Positions 9,247 through 18,033 of a DNA stretch of 64,000 bases are shown in pieces (positions within the stretch are counted from its first letter, which is position 1; every line of letters begins with the position of its first letter). The translations under genes and the position numbers were made by a program. This stretch comes from Nitrospira sp. CR1.3 (GTDB taxonomy: Bacteria > Nitrospirota > Nitrospiria > Nitrospirales > Nitrospiraceae), in assembly GCA_014055525.1 (NCBI GenBank), contig WIAH01000005.1, positions 1 through 64,000 on the forward strand, given 5' to 3'. The notes beneath the pieces were generated by a model. That model did no database searches, was not told the origin of the DNA, and saw nothing but the letters and a program-made list of their open reading frames with translations.

Positions 9247-10254
9247 TCATCCCCTCTTCCTCGTTCCATCCAGCTTCTCCCGTTCTGCCGCCAGGTCCGC
9301 ATCAACCATCATGGTCACCAACTCCTCGAATCTCACCTTCGGCTCCCACCCCAATTCCCGTCTGGCCTTGCCGGCATCACCGATCAGCAAATCCACTTCG
9401 GTAGGACGATAATACTTCTCGTCGATCTTGACGTGTTTCTTCCAATCCAGTTGAAGCCGACTGAACGCCAGCTCGAGCATTTCTCGCACCGTATGGGTCT
9501 CGCCGGTCGCGATCACATAATCTTCCGGAGTCTTGGCCTGCAACATCATCCACATCGCCTGGATATAGTCGCCGGCGAAGCCCCAGTCGCGCTTCGCATC
9601 GAGATTTCCGAGAAAGAGATCCTGCTGAACCCCCAGCTTGATGCGGGCGGCCGCCTTGGTGATTTTCCTCGTGACAAAAGTCTCTCCTCGTCTCGGGGAT
9701 TCATGGTTGAACAGAATACCGTTGCAGGCAAACAGACTGTAGGCTTCACGATAGTTCACGGTGATCCAATACGAATAGACTTTGGCCGCGCCGTACGGGC
9801 TGCGCGGATAAAACGGAGTCGTTTCCCGTTGCGGCACCTCAAGCACTTTCCCGAACATTTCACTCGACGACGCCTGATAGAACTTCGGCTTCAGCCCCGA
9901 TTCACGGATCGCCTCAAGAAGGCGGATCGTGCCAAGCCCCGTGATCTCTCCGGTATATTCGGGAATATCGAAGCTGACGCGCACGTGGCTCTGCGCCCCC
10001 AGATTATAGATCTCATCCGGCTGGACCGTCCGCAGGATTCGATTCAATGAGCTGGCGTCGTTCAAGTCTCCGTAGACAAGATGGAGGCGCCGATGCGGGA
10101 CGTGCGGATCTTCATAGATAGGGTCGATGCGGCCGGTATTGAAGGAACTGGAACGACGAATGATGCCGTAAACTTCATAGCCTTTTCCGAGCAAGAACTC
10201 AGAGAGATACGAGCCGTCCTGACCGGTAATACCGGTAATGAGCGCTTTCTTCAC
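9247..10254 (-). CDS. gmd: GDP-mannose 4,6-dehydratase
   Basis: This 335-residue SDR enzyme makes GDP-4-keto-6-deoxy-D-mannose, the first step towards GDP-fucose, rhamnose or perosamine. The NADP-binding [18 protein letters not shown] is at the N-terminus, followed by the diagnostic [11 protein letters not shown]. The catalytic pair ASSSEMFG and [15 protein letters not shown] provides the Ser/Glu and YxxxK residues. The C-terminal [23 protein letters not shown] is also family-typical. It is the first gene of the polysaccharide block in the direction of transcription and is followed by fcl. Confidence 0.97.
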   Translation of the reverse strand: MKKALITGITGQDGSYLSEFLLGKGYEVYGIIRRSSSFNTGRIDPIYEDPHVPHRRLHLVYGDLNDASSLNRILRTVQPDEIYNLGAQSHVRVSFDIPEYTGEITGLGTIRLLEAIRESGLKPKFYQASSSEMFGKVLEVPQRETTPFYPRSPYGAAKVYSYWITVNYREAYSLFACNGILFNHESPRRGETFVTRKITKAAARIKLGVQQDLFLGNLDAKRDWGFAGDYIQAMWMMLQAKTPEDYVIATGETHTVREMLELAFSRLQLDWKKHVKIDEKYYRPTEVDLLIGDAGKARRELGWEPKVRFEELVTMMVDADLAAEREKLDGTRKRG

Positions 10255-10321
10255 GAGTGGACTCCTTGGTTATGGCGAATTATTAATCGAATAATTCCCA
10301 ATGTCCACTGATACTCAAAGA

Positions 10322-10402
10322 AAGGTTGAGGTTCAGGCTGAGGATGAGCGAAAAAAGGCTAGGCTGAGGTTCGTCTTTAACCTAAACCTCAGCCTCAACC
10401 TT
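10322..10402. repeat. Hexamer-type inverted repeat, zinc-ribbon/gmd gap
   Basis: A purine-rich arm at 10322-10370 (AAGGTTGAGGTTCAGGCTGAG, then AAGGCTAGGCTGAGGTT) faces a pyrimidine-rich arm at 10379-10402 (AACCTAAACCTCAGCCTCAACC). They are only about ten bases apart, so a long imperfect hairpin is possible. It lies just downstream of the zinc-ribbon gene and upstream of gmd, a place where it could end or process transcripts. Confidence 0.78.
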
Positions 10403-10413
10403 CTTTTGTGGCT

Positions 10414-11190
10414 TTAGACTGATTCGCCGACTTCGAGGGTGCTATCCTTGGCATTGTCAGTCGCAGACTTGCTCTCCGTTGCGGGTTCGCCTTCCCAGTA
10501 GAGCATCCGGTGGCAATAGGGACAGGTGTGAAGATCCTGCGAGCGTTTCACTTCGGCGATGAGCTGCGGCGGGATCTGCAACCGGCATCCCGAGCACATA
10601 CCGCCTTTGATGGCGGCCAACGCCTGATCCTTTCTGGATGATTTCAACTTGGTATAGCGTTCAAGCAGACCGCGCTCCACGCGCGAAGCCCGTTCGCGCT
10701 GCTGCGCTTCGAGCTCGGCCAATTCTCCCGCAAGTTTCCGATCGAGATCATCCAGCACCTGCTTTTCCTGCGTGAAAGTCTCTTCCACCGACTTAACCCG
10801 CTCCTGCGCCTCTTTCAGCGCGTGCTGAAGCTGGTCGATTTTCTCCATACAGGCCAGGACCTTGTCTTCGATCTCCGACTTTTTCTTGTTGGCCATTTGT
10901 AGTTCGAATAAATGAGCCTGGTACTCCTTGTTGGTCTTGATCTCCGACAGGCGGGCCCGCATCTTGTCGTTGTGCGCATCCTGCGCTTCGACGTCCCGCT
11001 CGTGCGAGCGGCGCTCTTTGACCAGGGCCTCCATGGATGCGTTGGTATCGTGCAGCTGTTGGCGCGCCTCGCGAAGAGGCGTCTCCATCTGGTGCAGTCG
11101 ATCGGGAATTTTCCGGCGCTGTTCGCTGATCTCCATGATCCGGAGATCCAGCTTCTGCAGTTCGATGAGGGGGGAAAGATTCTGCTTCAA
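10414..11190 (-). CDS. C4-type zinc-ribbon coiled-coil protein (HP0958/CdsZ-like)
   Basis: The 258-residue product is a long helical coiled coil (about residues 1-185, rich in Glu, Gln, Arg) followed by a C4 zinc ribbon: CSGCRLQIPP and CPYCHRM, with spacing matching the DUF164/C4-type zinc-ribbon family. Family members such as FlgZ/HP0958 and CdsZ are described as binding nucleic acid or secretion/flagellar partners. The precise role here is unknown. An acidic, low-complexity tail follows the ribbon. It is on the same strand as rpoD, with the tRNA between them. Confidence 0.85.
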   Translation of the reverse strand: MKQNLSPLIELQKLDLRIMEISEQRRKIPDRLHQMETPLREARQQLHDTNASMEALVKERRSHERDVEAQDAHNDKMRARLSEIKTNKEYQAHLFELQMANKKKSEIEDKVLACMEKIDQLQHALKEAQERVKSVEETFTQEKQVLDDLDRKLAGELAELEAQQRERASRVERGLLERYTKLKSSRKDQALAAIKGGMCSGCRLQIPPQLIAEVKRSQDLHTCPYCHRMLYWEGEPATESKSATDNAKDSTLEVGESV

Positions 11191-11249
11191 TGCACTCCTG
11201 AATTTCAGTAACGCGCGACGCCGCCCCGATTGCCGACCGCCGGTCCCGC

Positions 11250-11326
11250 TGGTGGGCCCACTAGGACTCGAACCTAGGACCAGCTGATTATGAGTCAGCC
11301 GCTCTAACCACCTGAGCTATGGGCCC
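11250..11326 (-). tRNA. tRNA with CAU anticodon (Met or Ile2)
   Basis: The minus strand folds as a complete cloverleaf. The acceptor stem GGGCCCA pairs with TGGGCCC, the D-arm is TAGCTCAGGTGGTTAGAGC-like, the anticodon loop is CTCATAA and the T-loop is GGTTCGAGTCC. The discriminator is A and CCA is encoded. The anticodon CAT lies at 11290-11292. A CAU anticodon with this loop occurs both in elongator tRNA-Met and in tRNA-Ile2 (whose C34 is changed to lysidine). The acceptor stem lacks the mismatch of initiator tRNA. The choice between Met and Ile2 is left open. Confidence 0.93.
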
Positions 11327-11334
11327 ATCAAAAC

Positions 11335-11400
11335 AGGTTGAGGCTCAGGTTAAGGTCGAGATTCGAAGCCAGCCTTAGCCTTGACCTTAACTTCGACCTT
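11335..11400. repeat. Hexamer-type inverted repeat, rpoD/tRNA gap
   Basis: An arm at 11335-11360 (AGGTTGAGGCTCAGGTTAAG) and a complementary arm at 11370-11400 (CAGCCTTAGCCTTGACCTTAA and on) flank a loop of about ten bases. It fills most of the space between rpoD's 3' end and the tRNA. It uses the same degenerate hexamer alphabet as the 10.3 kb repeat but a different exact order of units. Confidence 0.78.
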
Positions 11401-11455
11401 CTGATCGATTCTAGGCTGCGCGAACAACGGAGTCAAATATTCCGGCGGTCGCAGC

Positions 11456-13264
11456 CTAGAGACTCTCCACAAAGCTTCGCAGCTTCTTGCTTCGGCTGGG
11501 ATGGCGCAGCTTGCGCAACGCCTTGGCCTCGATCTGCCGGATTCGCTCTCTCGTCACCTCGAAGTCCTGACCCACCTCTTCAAGCGTGTGATCGGTGGCT
11601 TCACCGATGCCGAATCGTTTCCGCAGAACCTTCTCCTCGCGCGGCGTCAATGTCTCCAGCGCGCTGTTGATCTGGCGCTGCAGGTCGTAGCGAATGGCCG
11701 CCTCCAGCGGCGAAATCGCCTTCTTGTCCTCGATAAAGTCGCCCAGATGGCTGTCTTCTTCTTCGCCGATCGGCGTTTCGAGCGAGATCGGCTCGCGCGC
11801 GATCTTCAGAATTTTTCGGACTTTATCGAGCGGCAGATCCATCCGTTCGGCGATTTCCTCCGGCGTCGGTTCGCGTCCGAGCTTCTGCACCAGATGGCGC
11901 GACGTCCGGATGAGCTTATTGATGGTTTCGATCATGTGAACCGGAATACGGATCGTCCGCGCTTGGTCGGCAATGGCGCGCGTGATCGCCTGACGAATCC
12001 ACCAGGTGGCATAGGTGCTGAACTTGTAGCCCCGCTTGTATTCGAATTTATCCACCGCCTTCATCAGGCCAATGTTGCCTTCCTGGATGAGATCCAGAAA
12101 TTGCAGCCCGCGATTCGTGTATTTCTTGGCGATACTGACGACGAGTCGCAAGTTCGCTTCCACCAGCTCGGCCTTGCCGCGCTTGACCTTCTCCTCCGCC
12201 ACGTCCAAGTGCTTGACGGCATCCTTGATTTCCTCGCCCGATACCAGCGCTTCTTCGGTTTCCAACTGGCGAATCTTGGCTCTGGCGGCCTGATAGACCT
12301 TCTTGATGTCCTGAAGATTCTCTTCGGACACGCCGGTCCGGCGTTTCACCGCCAGCAGATCTTTGCGTTCCCGGCAGAGCTTCCGCAGCAACTCGGCGCC
12401 GGCCTCCCCGCCGACGCCCAATCGCCGCTGGCAACTGACGATCTCCCGCTCGGCAGTGCGAATCTGAATGGCCATTTCACGGACGCGCTGCACCATGCGA
12501 TCTTTGAGCACGCCGTGCAGATTCACCGCCTCCATCTTATCCACGACCTGTTCGCGAATGGCGTCGATCTGCTTCTTGATCTTTTTCAGCTTGCCGGGGT
12601 CCTTGGCCGCCTGACGCGATTTCTCGTAGAGCCCCTTCAAAGAAGTGGAGACTTTGCGGACCGAGTTCAGGCCCTCCAGCGTTTTGATGCGCAGCTCTTC
12701 GTAGTCCTTCTCGACTTCCTCTTCTTCAAAATCCTCTTCCGTTTCGACAATGGGCACGATTTCACGGACGTCGATCTTGCCGGTCTTGAGCTGTTCGCGA
12801 AGCGAGAGAATGAATTCAATCGTCATGGGCATGCCGTAGATGACGAAGGCGATGTCCCGCTTGCCCTCTTCGATCCGCTTCGCAATTTCGATCTCACCCT
12901 CGCGACTCAAGAGCGCGACGCTTCCCATCTCCTTCAAATACAGACGCACCGGATCATCCGTCCGGCTGAGCGCGCCGGGCGTCAGGTCGATTTCCTTTTC
13001 GTTCTCTTCCCCTCCGTCGGCCTCCTCGCTCTCGTCGCTCGACTCTTCGCGGTCCCGGTTCTTCTGTTGACGCTCGCTCCCTTCCGGCGCGTCCACGATC
13101 TCGATGTCCATTTCGCCGAACATGGTCATGATGCTGCCGAACTGTTCGGACGACACCACCTCAGCCGGCAACGTGCTGTTCAACTCGTCGTAGGTCAGGA
13201 AGCCCTTTTCCTTTCCGATCGAGATGAGCTTCTTGACTTCCACGAGCAATTCTTGTTTCGCCAT
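11456..13264 (-). CDS. rpoD: Primary RNA polymerase sigma factor (sigma-70)
   Basis: This 602-residue protein has the full architecture of a group 1 sigma factor. Region 1.1 is at the N-terminus, followed by an acidic linker. Region 1.2 includes [11 protein letters not shown], and a non-conserved insert follows. Region 2 has [20 protein letters not shown] and [14 protein letters not shown] for -10 recognition and melting. Region 3 is present, and region 4 ends [20 protein letters not shown] for -35 recognition. AAGGAG within the last codons of dnaG is its ribosome site, so dnaG and rpoD are coupled, as in the classical macromolecular-synthesis operon. Confidence 0.98.
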   Translation of the reverse strand: MAKQELLVEVKKLISIGKEKGFLTYDELNSTLPAEVVSSEQFGSIMTMFGEMDIEIVDAPEGSERQQKNRDREESSDESEEADGGEENEKEIDLTPGALSRTDDPVRLYLKEMGSVALLSREGEIEIAKRIEEGKRDIAFVIYGMPMTIEFILSLREQLKTGKIDVREIVPIVETEEDFEEEEVEKDYEELRIKTLEGLNSVRKVSTSLKGLYEKSRQAAKDPGKLKKIKKQIDAIREQVVDKMEAVNLHGVLKDRMVQRVREMAIQIRTAEREIVSCQRRLGVGGEAGAELLRKLCRERKDLLAVKRRTGVSEENLQDIKKVYQAARAKIRQLETEEALVSGEEIKDAVKHLDVAEEKVKRGKAELVEANLRLVVSIAKKYTNRGLQFLDLIQEGNIGLMKAVDKFEYKRGYKFSTYATWWIRQAITRAIADQARTIRIPVHMIETINKLIRTSRHLVQKLGREPTPEEIAERMDLPLDKVRKILKIAREPISLETPIGEEEDSHLGDFIEDKKAISPLEAAIRYDLQRQINSALETLTPREEKVLRKRFGIGEATDHTLEEVGQDFEVTRERIRQIEAKALRKLRHPSRSKKLRSFVESL

Positions 13265-13266
13265 GC

Positions 13267-15081
13267 TTACTCCTTGACCAAAGACAATACCGGGGCGGCC
13301 GGTCGACCGGCCTTTTGGATCCGCAATTCGTTCACCTGGGCATTCAGCGTCCGCGCCTCTTCGAGCCGGCCGTCGCGTTCAGCGGCTTTGAGCTGCGCGA
13401 TCAGCTCGCGCAGGACCGCTTCGGCATGTTTGCGATCGAGCCGGTCGAGACAGCCTTGAAGGTGCGCGCGCGCATCATCGAAGTGTTCCTCTCGCATCGA
13501 CAGCTCCGTGGCCAGCTGACCGCAGTCCGGATCGTCCACGACCCTATCGAGCAGGTGCCGCAACCCGACACGGCCGTCCTGGCCGAGATGCGCCAACGCC
13601 TGTTCAACAAGCAGACGACAGGCTGCCACCGTAAAGGTCTCCGGCCTGAGCCGTCGGATATCGGCCGGCGTCAAGTGGCCGTGCAGCAATAGGTACACGA
13701 TATCGCGCTCTTCCGGCACAGCCTTGTTCACCGACGCAGCCTGGGCCTCCGGCTTTCGATTGATCGGACGGCGACCGTCCTGGGGCAAGAGTGCGGGATA
13801 CCGTTCGATCAACCGCTGCTGATTGATCCCCAACCGCTCCGCGACGATCCTGATCCGTTCTTCGCGTTCTATCGGATGTTCGCTTTTCTGCAATATGCGC
13901 AACACTTCATCCACGCTTCGGATTCGCCCTTCGACCGTGCTGCTCTCGGCCGACTGCAGACTCTGCTCCAGGGCAAAATCCAACAGGCTCGGCGACTGTT
14001 CTTCCAGCCGGGCAAAGACCTCCGGCCCTTCTTTTCGAACGAACGTGTCGGGATCCTCGCCGGCGGGCAGCGTGACCACCTTCACGCCGAGCCCGCTGTT
14101 CACGAACAGATCGAGCCCTCGCAGCGCGGCACGGACCCCGGCCGGATCGGGATCGAAGAGCAACACGACTTTCGAGGCGAACCGACGCAGAACATGAATG
14201 TGATCGGGCGTCAGCGCGGTGCCTAGAGTCGCCACGGTGTGGGTCAGCCCGGATTGATGGAGAGCGACGGCGTCGAAGTACCCCTCGACCACCACCACGG
14301 TTTTTGTCCGCGTGATCGCTTCCCGCGCCAGATCCAAGGCAAACAGCGTCTGGCCTTTCTTAAACAACGGCGTGTCCGGTGAATTCAGATACTTGGGGGT
14401 TCCCTCACCGAGCACGCGCCCGCCGAATCCCACCACGCGCTTGCGCAGATCTGAAATTGTAAACATCACGCGCGCGCGGAAGCGATCGTAAAATCCGGAC
14501 CCGCCTTCCCGCGCAATGATCAGTCCGGCCGCGGCCAGATCCGACTGTTGAAATCCCTGCCCGGTCAGCGCCTTGAGCAGGCCGTCCCATTCCGCAGGCG
14601 CCGTACCGATCCCGAACAGATCGATCGTGGCCTGATGAATCCCTCGACTCTCCAGATACTCGCGAGCTGCCGCGCCGAGGCGTTCCTCCTGCAGATTCTG
14701 TCGGAACCAGGCGGCAACCGCGCGATTGAGTTGTTCAAGCCGGCCGGCTTGCGCGGCTTGCGGCCCGGCGTTGACTGAGGAGTCCGGAATTTCTATGCCG
14801 ACTTTGCGTCCGAGGTCTCGAACTGTTTCAGGAAAACTGGCGCCGGTGATGCGCGTCAAGAACGTGAATACGTTTCCGCCGGCTCCGCAGCCGAAACAAT
14901 GGAAGATTTGCCTGGATGGACTGACCGTGAAGGAGGGAGATTTTTCCTGATGAAACGGACAGAGCCCTTTCAAATTCTGGCCGGCTCTGACCAGGCTCAC
15001 ATGCTGCCCGACAATCTCCGTGATGTCGATCCGGTCTCTGATCTGACTGATGATGTCCTCAGAAATCAGGCCTCGGCCCAC
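13267..15081 (-). CDS. dnaG: DNA primase
   Basis: The primase lays RNA primers at the replication fork. An N-terminal CHC2 zinc finger ([11 protein letters not shown] and [10 protein letters not shown]) is followed by the TOPRIM core with [13 protein letters not shown] and [11 protein letters not shown] acidic motifs, and a C-terminal helicase-binding region. The frame opens at a TTG at 15111, but the GTG at 15081 has AGGAG 11 bases upstream. It also gives the canonical beginning ([16 protein letters not shown]), so it is chosen (604 residues). The gene directly precedes rpoD with two bases between them. Length is normal. Confidence 0.96.
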   Translation of the reverse strand: MGRGLISEDIISQIRDRIDITEIVGQHVSLVRAGQNLKGLCPFHQEKSPSFTVSPSRQIFHCFGCGAGGNVFTFLTRITGASFPETVRDLGRKVGIEIPDSSVNAGPQAAQAGRLEQLNRAVAAWFRQNLQEERLGAAAREYLESRGIHQATIDLFGIGTAPAEWDGLLKALTGQGFQQSDLAAAGLIIAREGGSGFYDRFRARVMFTISDLRKRVVGFGGRVLGEGTPKYLNSPDTPLFKKGQTLFALDLAREAITRTKTVVVVEGYFDAVALHQSGLTHTVATLGTALTPDHIHVLRRFASKVVLLFDPDPAGVRAALRGLDLFVNSGLGVKVVTLPAGEDPDTFVRKEGPEVFARLEEQSPSLLDFALEQSLQSAESSTVEGRIRSVDEVLRILQKSEHPIEREERIRIVAERLGINQQRLIERYPALLPQDGRRPINRKPEAQAASVNKAVPEERDIVYLLLHGHLTPADIRRLRPETFTVAACRLLVEQALAHLGQDGRVGLRHLLDRVVDDPDCGQLATELSMREEHFDDARAHLQGCLDRLDRKHAEAVLRELIAQLKAAERDGRLEEARTLNAQVNELRIQKAGRPAAPVLSLVKE

Positions 15082-15201
15082 GGGAGTCGCGGCTCCTGTT
15101 TCCCGCCTCAAACCGGCGGGGTCGGTAATCGTAAGTGATCGGAAAAATTGAAAGGTTAACCTAACAGACGGAAAGGAAATCTGTCAACGCCTCCGGGAGA
15201 G

Positions 15202-15266
15202 ATTAAGGTTAAGGCTTAGGTTGAGAGTGAGGTCTTGGCCTGAACCTGAACCTCAACCTCAACCTT
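15202..15266. repeat. Hexamer-type inverted repeat, HIT/dnaG gap
   Basis: A purine-rich arm (ATTAAGGTTAAGGCTTAGG, then TTGAGAGTGAGG) at 15202-15232 faces CCTGAACCTGAACCTCAACC and further units to 15266. It occupies the gap between the HIT gene and dnaG, and repeats the hexamer alphabet seen at 9.0, 10.3, 11.3 and 19.5 kb. Confidence 0.76.
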
Positions 15267-15281
15267 CCCGCGATCATCCGG

Positions 15282-15626
15282 TCATCCCGGAGGCCAGGTC
15301 ATATGCCTCCCCCCGAGGATATGAAAATGAAGGTGCGCCACCGTCTGGCCGCCATCTTTCCCAATATTGGTGACCAGCCGGTACCCGGCCTCACCGAGCC
15401 CTTTCAGTCTGGCGACTTTGGTACAACTCAACAGTATCTGTCCAAGCAGCGATTCGTCGCCTGTATCGAGTTCATGCACCGAGGCGACGTGTCGTTTCGG
15501 AATCACCAGCGTGTGGACCGGCGCCTGAGGATTGATATCGTCGAAGGCCAAGGTCTGATCGTCCTCATGAACAAGCTTTGCAGAGATCTTCTTGTCCGCG
15601 ATCTTACAAAAGAGACAGTCCCCCAT
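15282..15626 (-). CDS. HIT (histidine triad) family nucleotide hydrolase
   Basis: The 114-residue protein starts at an ATG seven bases after GGAGGG; a longer frame to 15677 has no ribosome site. It opens CLFCKIADKKISAKLVHEDD, as in HINT/PKCI-type proteins, and carries the triad near its end as HLHFHILGG. HINT enzymes hydrolyse AMP-linked amines and some phosphoramidates. It begins 20 bases after the hisIE stop and is probably on the same transcript. A link to histidine synthesis is positional only. Confidence 0.92.
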   Translation of the reverse strand: MGDCLFCKIADKKISAKLVHEDDQTLAFDDINPQAPVHTLVIPKRHVASVHELDTGDESLLGQILLSCTKVARLKGLGEAGYRLVTNIGKDGGQTVAHLHFHILGGRHMTWPPG

Positions 15627-15645
15627 GGTCGCCCTCCCTGTCCTC

Positions 15646-16308
15646 TTATTGTTCCTGTCGCAGCCCGGACTTCCCAAAACGCCTGCCCAATTCCTGATAG
15701 ATCTCCTGAAGCGTGACCTCGTGATAACCCAAGACCATCAAGGTATGAAAGAAGAGATCCGCGACCTCATAGATAATCTCATCTTTCTTGCCACCCTTCG
15801 CGGCAATGAGCACTTCGCCTGCTTCCTCCGCCACCTTCTTAAGGATCTTGTCGTGGCCACCTTCAAAGAGCTTCGTCGTATAGGAGCCGGATTGCGGACG
15901 GAGCCGCCGATCTCGAATGGTGTTCAACACTCCCTCCAAGATTCCTCCGAAAGCTTCCTGCGTCTTTTCTTGGCTTGCCCGTCCCTGTGCGTCCAGCTTC
16001 GCAAAGAAACAGGCTCGTTCGCCGGTGTGACACGTCGGACCGATCGGTTCGGCTTTCACCAGAATCGTATCCTGGTCGCAATCGATGAAGACCTCCTTCA
16101 CGACCAGCTTGTGGCCTGAAGTCTCCCCCTTTTCCCAGAGCTTTTTCCGTGACCGGCTCCAAAAGTGAACCGACTTGGTCGCCAACGTCTTGCCGATCGC
16201 TTCTTGATTCATATAGCCCAACATCAACACCGTGCCGTCCAGCCAATCTTGTATGATGGCGGGCAACAACCCCTGCTCGTCGAACGTGATACGGTTTGTT
16301 TCGTTCAT
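15646..16308 (-). CDS. hisI: Bifunctional PRA-CH/PRA-PH histidine enzyme
   Basis: This is a HisIE fusion catalysing steps two and three of histidine synthesis: PR-ATP pyrophosphohydrolysis and PR-AMP ring opening. The cyclohydrolase half has VLMLGYMNQEA, FWSRSRKKLWEKGETSGH, the metal-binding DCDQDTILVK and GPTCHTGERACF. The pyrophosphatase half has KILKKVAEEAGEVLIAAKGG and EVADLFFHTLMVL. The frame extends to a TTG at 16356, but the extra residues (NQVNKTNQTNQ) are translated intergenic repeat. The ATG at 16308 is preferred, although no clear ribosome site is visible. It is downstream of hisF. Confidence 0.95.
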   Translation of the reverse strand: MNETNRITFDEQGLLPAIIQDWLDGTVLMLGYMNQEAIGKTLATKSVHFWSRSRKKLWEKGETSGHKLVVKEVFIDCDQDTILVKAEPIGPTCHTGERACFFAKLDAQGRASQEKTQEAFGGILEGVLNTIRDRRLRPQSGSYTTKLFEGGHDKILKKVAEEAGEVLIAAKGGKKDEIIYEVADLFFHTLMVLGYHEVTLQEIYQELGRRFGKSGLRQEQ

Positions 16309-16382
16309 TTGGTTTGTTTGGTTTGTCTTGTTAACCTGGTTCCCGATCACAACCAAATAGACTAAACAGACAAAACAAACGT
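16306..16382. repeat. AAACCAAA-type inverted repeat at hisF/hisIE junction
   Basis: The sequence TTTGGTTTGTTTGGTTTGTC on the plus strand at about 16318-16337 is mirrored by AACCAAATAGACTAAACAGA and AAACAAAC at about 16354-16380. The two arms could pair imperfectly across about 20 bases. The motif alphabet differs from the AAGGTT family but has the same style. It overlaps the 5' end of hisIE. Confidence 0.6.
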
Positions 16383-16392
16383 TCTCCTTACC

Positions 16393-17169
16393 TCACCCTA
16401 CTTGCGGACAGTCCCGTATTGGGACGCCACGTTCGCGAAGATATGCTTTGGCCTGCGGAATCGTATGAGTCCGGAAGTGAAAAATCGAGGCAGCCAGCAC
16501 CGCATCCGCCTTACCCTTTACAAACCCTTCATACAAATGTTCGAGAGTGCCCACGCCGCCCGACGCGATCACGGGAATGGAAACCGATTCGGACACGGCC
16601 GCAGTCAGGCCAAGGTCATATCCGCTCTGCTGGCCGTCCTGGTCCATGCTGGTCAACAGAATCTCCCCTGCCCCATAGTCTTCCATCCGCTTGGCCCATT
16701 CAACCGCGTCGAGACCAGCTGGTGTGCGGCCCCCATGCGTAAAGACTTCCCATTGAGCCGGCGCGCCGCGGCGCTTCGCATCGATCGCCACCACAATACA
16801 CTGTGTGCCGAATCGTCGCGCCGCCTCCTTCACAAACTCGGGCCGTTGCACCGCCGCCGTATTGATGCTGACCTTGTCGGCGCCGGCATTCAGTAATGCG
16901 CGGATGTCGTCGAGCGTGCGCACACCCCCGCCGACCGTCACCGGCATGAATACTCGAGCGGCCGTCTGCTCCACCACATCGAGGAGCGTCTTTCGGTTCT
17001 CATGCGACGCGGTGATATCGAGAAAGCAGAGTTCGTCCGCACCCTCGCGATCATAGACTGCCGCCACCTCCACCGGATCTCCCGCATCGCGGAGATTCAC
17101 GAAACTCACGCCTTTGACGACTCGTCCGTCTTTCACGTCGAGACATGGGATGATCCGCTTGGTCAGCAT
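16393..17169 (-). CDS. hisF: Imidazole glycerol phosphate synthase, cyclase subunit
   Basis: HisF pairs with HisH to make imidazole glycerol phosphate and AICAR. The 258-residue (beta-alpha)8 barrel begins with [19 protein letters not shown], containing the catalytic first aspartate. The second catalytic aspartate is in [12 protein letters not shown]. The phosphate-binding loops [10 protein letters not shown] and [10 protein letters not shown] are intact, and [18 protein letters not shown] is family-specific. The C-terminus adds a short [13 protein letters not shown] segment. Length is normal. It is separated from hisA by a 120-base repeat-rich gap. Confidence 0.97.
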   Translation of the reverse strand: MLTKRIIPCLDVKDGRVVKGVSFVNLRDAGDPVEVAAVYDREGADELCFLDITASHENRKTLLDVVEQTAARVFMPVTVGGGVRTLDDIRALLNAGADKVSINTAAVQRPEFVKEAARRFGTQCIVVAIDAKRRGAPAQWEVFTHGGRTPAGLDAVEWAKRMEDYGAGEILLTSMDQDGQQSGYDLGLTAAVSESVSIPVIASGGVGTLEHLYEGFVKGKADAVLAASIFHFRTHTIPQAKAYLRERGVPIRDCPQVG

Positions 17170-17285
17170 AGCCTAAATTAGGGGTAGAGAAGGGTTAAGG
17201 GTTAATTGGGATAAGGCGCAGGGAAGGGGAAGAATGAAGCGATACCCTGAGTCCGTTACCTCTATGTACCCCCATATCCGGCTGT
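17166..17285. repeat. AAGGGG-type repeats in the hisA/hisF gap
   Basis: The gap is low-complexity. Purine-rich stretches (AGGGGTAGAGAAGGGTTAAG and GGGAAGGGGAAG) lie on the left and complementary pyrimidine-rich stretches (CCGTTACCTCTATGTACCCC, then GTCCCCTTACCCC) on the right, running slightly into the hisA 3' end. Pairing is imperfect. It resembles the other intergenic inverted repeats in this block in style but uses AAGGGG/GGTTA-like units. Confidence 0.5.
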
Positions 17286-17289
17286 CCCC

Positions 17290-18030
17290 TTACCCCGTTG
17301 TCCCGTTACGCCGAGCGACGGCGGCGATCGCTTCGCGCAAATCCAGCTTGCCGTCGTACAAGGCCTTCCCGACGATCGCCCCTTCGATGCGCGGACCGAG
17401 CGCTTGAACGGCTCGAAGATCCTCGACCTTCGTAATTCCGCCCGAGGCAATGACGGGGAAGGACGAAAGCTCGACCACTTCCCGTAACGCCGGAATATTG
17501 GGCCCGCTCAGCATACCGTCCCGCGCAATGTCCGTGTAGATCACGGCGCCGATCTCGTGCCCGGCAAGCTCCTTCAACAAGTCCACTGCTCTCGTGTCGG
17601 ACAGAGAAGTCCAACCCTTGACCGCCACCTTCCCGCCTCTCGCATCGAGACCGAGGAGAATCCGGCGTGGAAATTCTTTGCAGGCCTGCTCCAGAAAGGC
17701 CCGATCCGTGAGCGCGGCAGTGCCGAGCACCACACGAGACACGCCGGCCGTCAGATACCGGCGTATGGTCTCAATGGTCCGGATACCGCCGCCGACCTGC
17801 ACCTTCATGCTGACACTCCGTATCACCATTTCGATCTGCGGGAGGTTTCGAGGTTCTCCCTCGACCGCGCCGTTGAGATCCACCACATGAATCATCGTCG
17901 CGCCCTGTTGCTGCCACTTCCGCGCCACTGAAGGGACATCCTCCGAATAGACCGTCTCAGCTGCCATGTCGCCCTGGCGGAGCCGGACGCAGCGGCCATT
18001 CTTCAAGTCGATTGCAGGAATAATGAGCAC
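17290..18030 (-). CDS. hisA: ProFAR isomerase
   Basis: The 246-residue (beta-alpha)8 barrel interconverts ProFAR and PRFAR in histidine synthesis. It opens MLIIPAIDLKNGRCVRLRQG with the catalytic aspartate and has LLGLDARGGKVAVKGW with the second. Phosphate loops VQVGGGIRT and FPVIASGGITK are intact. The IARDGMLSGPN segment distinguishes it from HisF. Its start is three bases after the lipoprotein stop, and hisF follows. Length and residues look fully functional. Confidence 0.97.
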   Translation of the reverse strand: MLIIPAIDLKNGRCVRLRQGDMAAETVYSEDVPSVARKWQQQGATMIHVVDLNGAVEGEPRNLPQIEMVIRSVSMKVQVGGGIRTIETIRRYLTAGVSRVVLGTAALTDRAFLEQACKEFPRRILLGLDARGGKVAVKGWTSLSDTRAVDLLKELAGHEIGAVIYTDIARDGMLSGPNIPALREVVELSSFPVIASGGITKVEDLRAVQALGPRIEGAIVGKALYDGKLDLREAIAAVARRNGTTG

Positions 18031-18033
18031 GCC

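Noticed and set aside
11501-13459. A 652-codon open frame on the plus strand opposite rpoD and the dnaG end
   Set aside because: It is the reverse-strand shadow of well-supported genes. Its translation is rich in Leu/Arg/His with no motifs and no ribosome site, as expected from GC-biased third positions.
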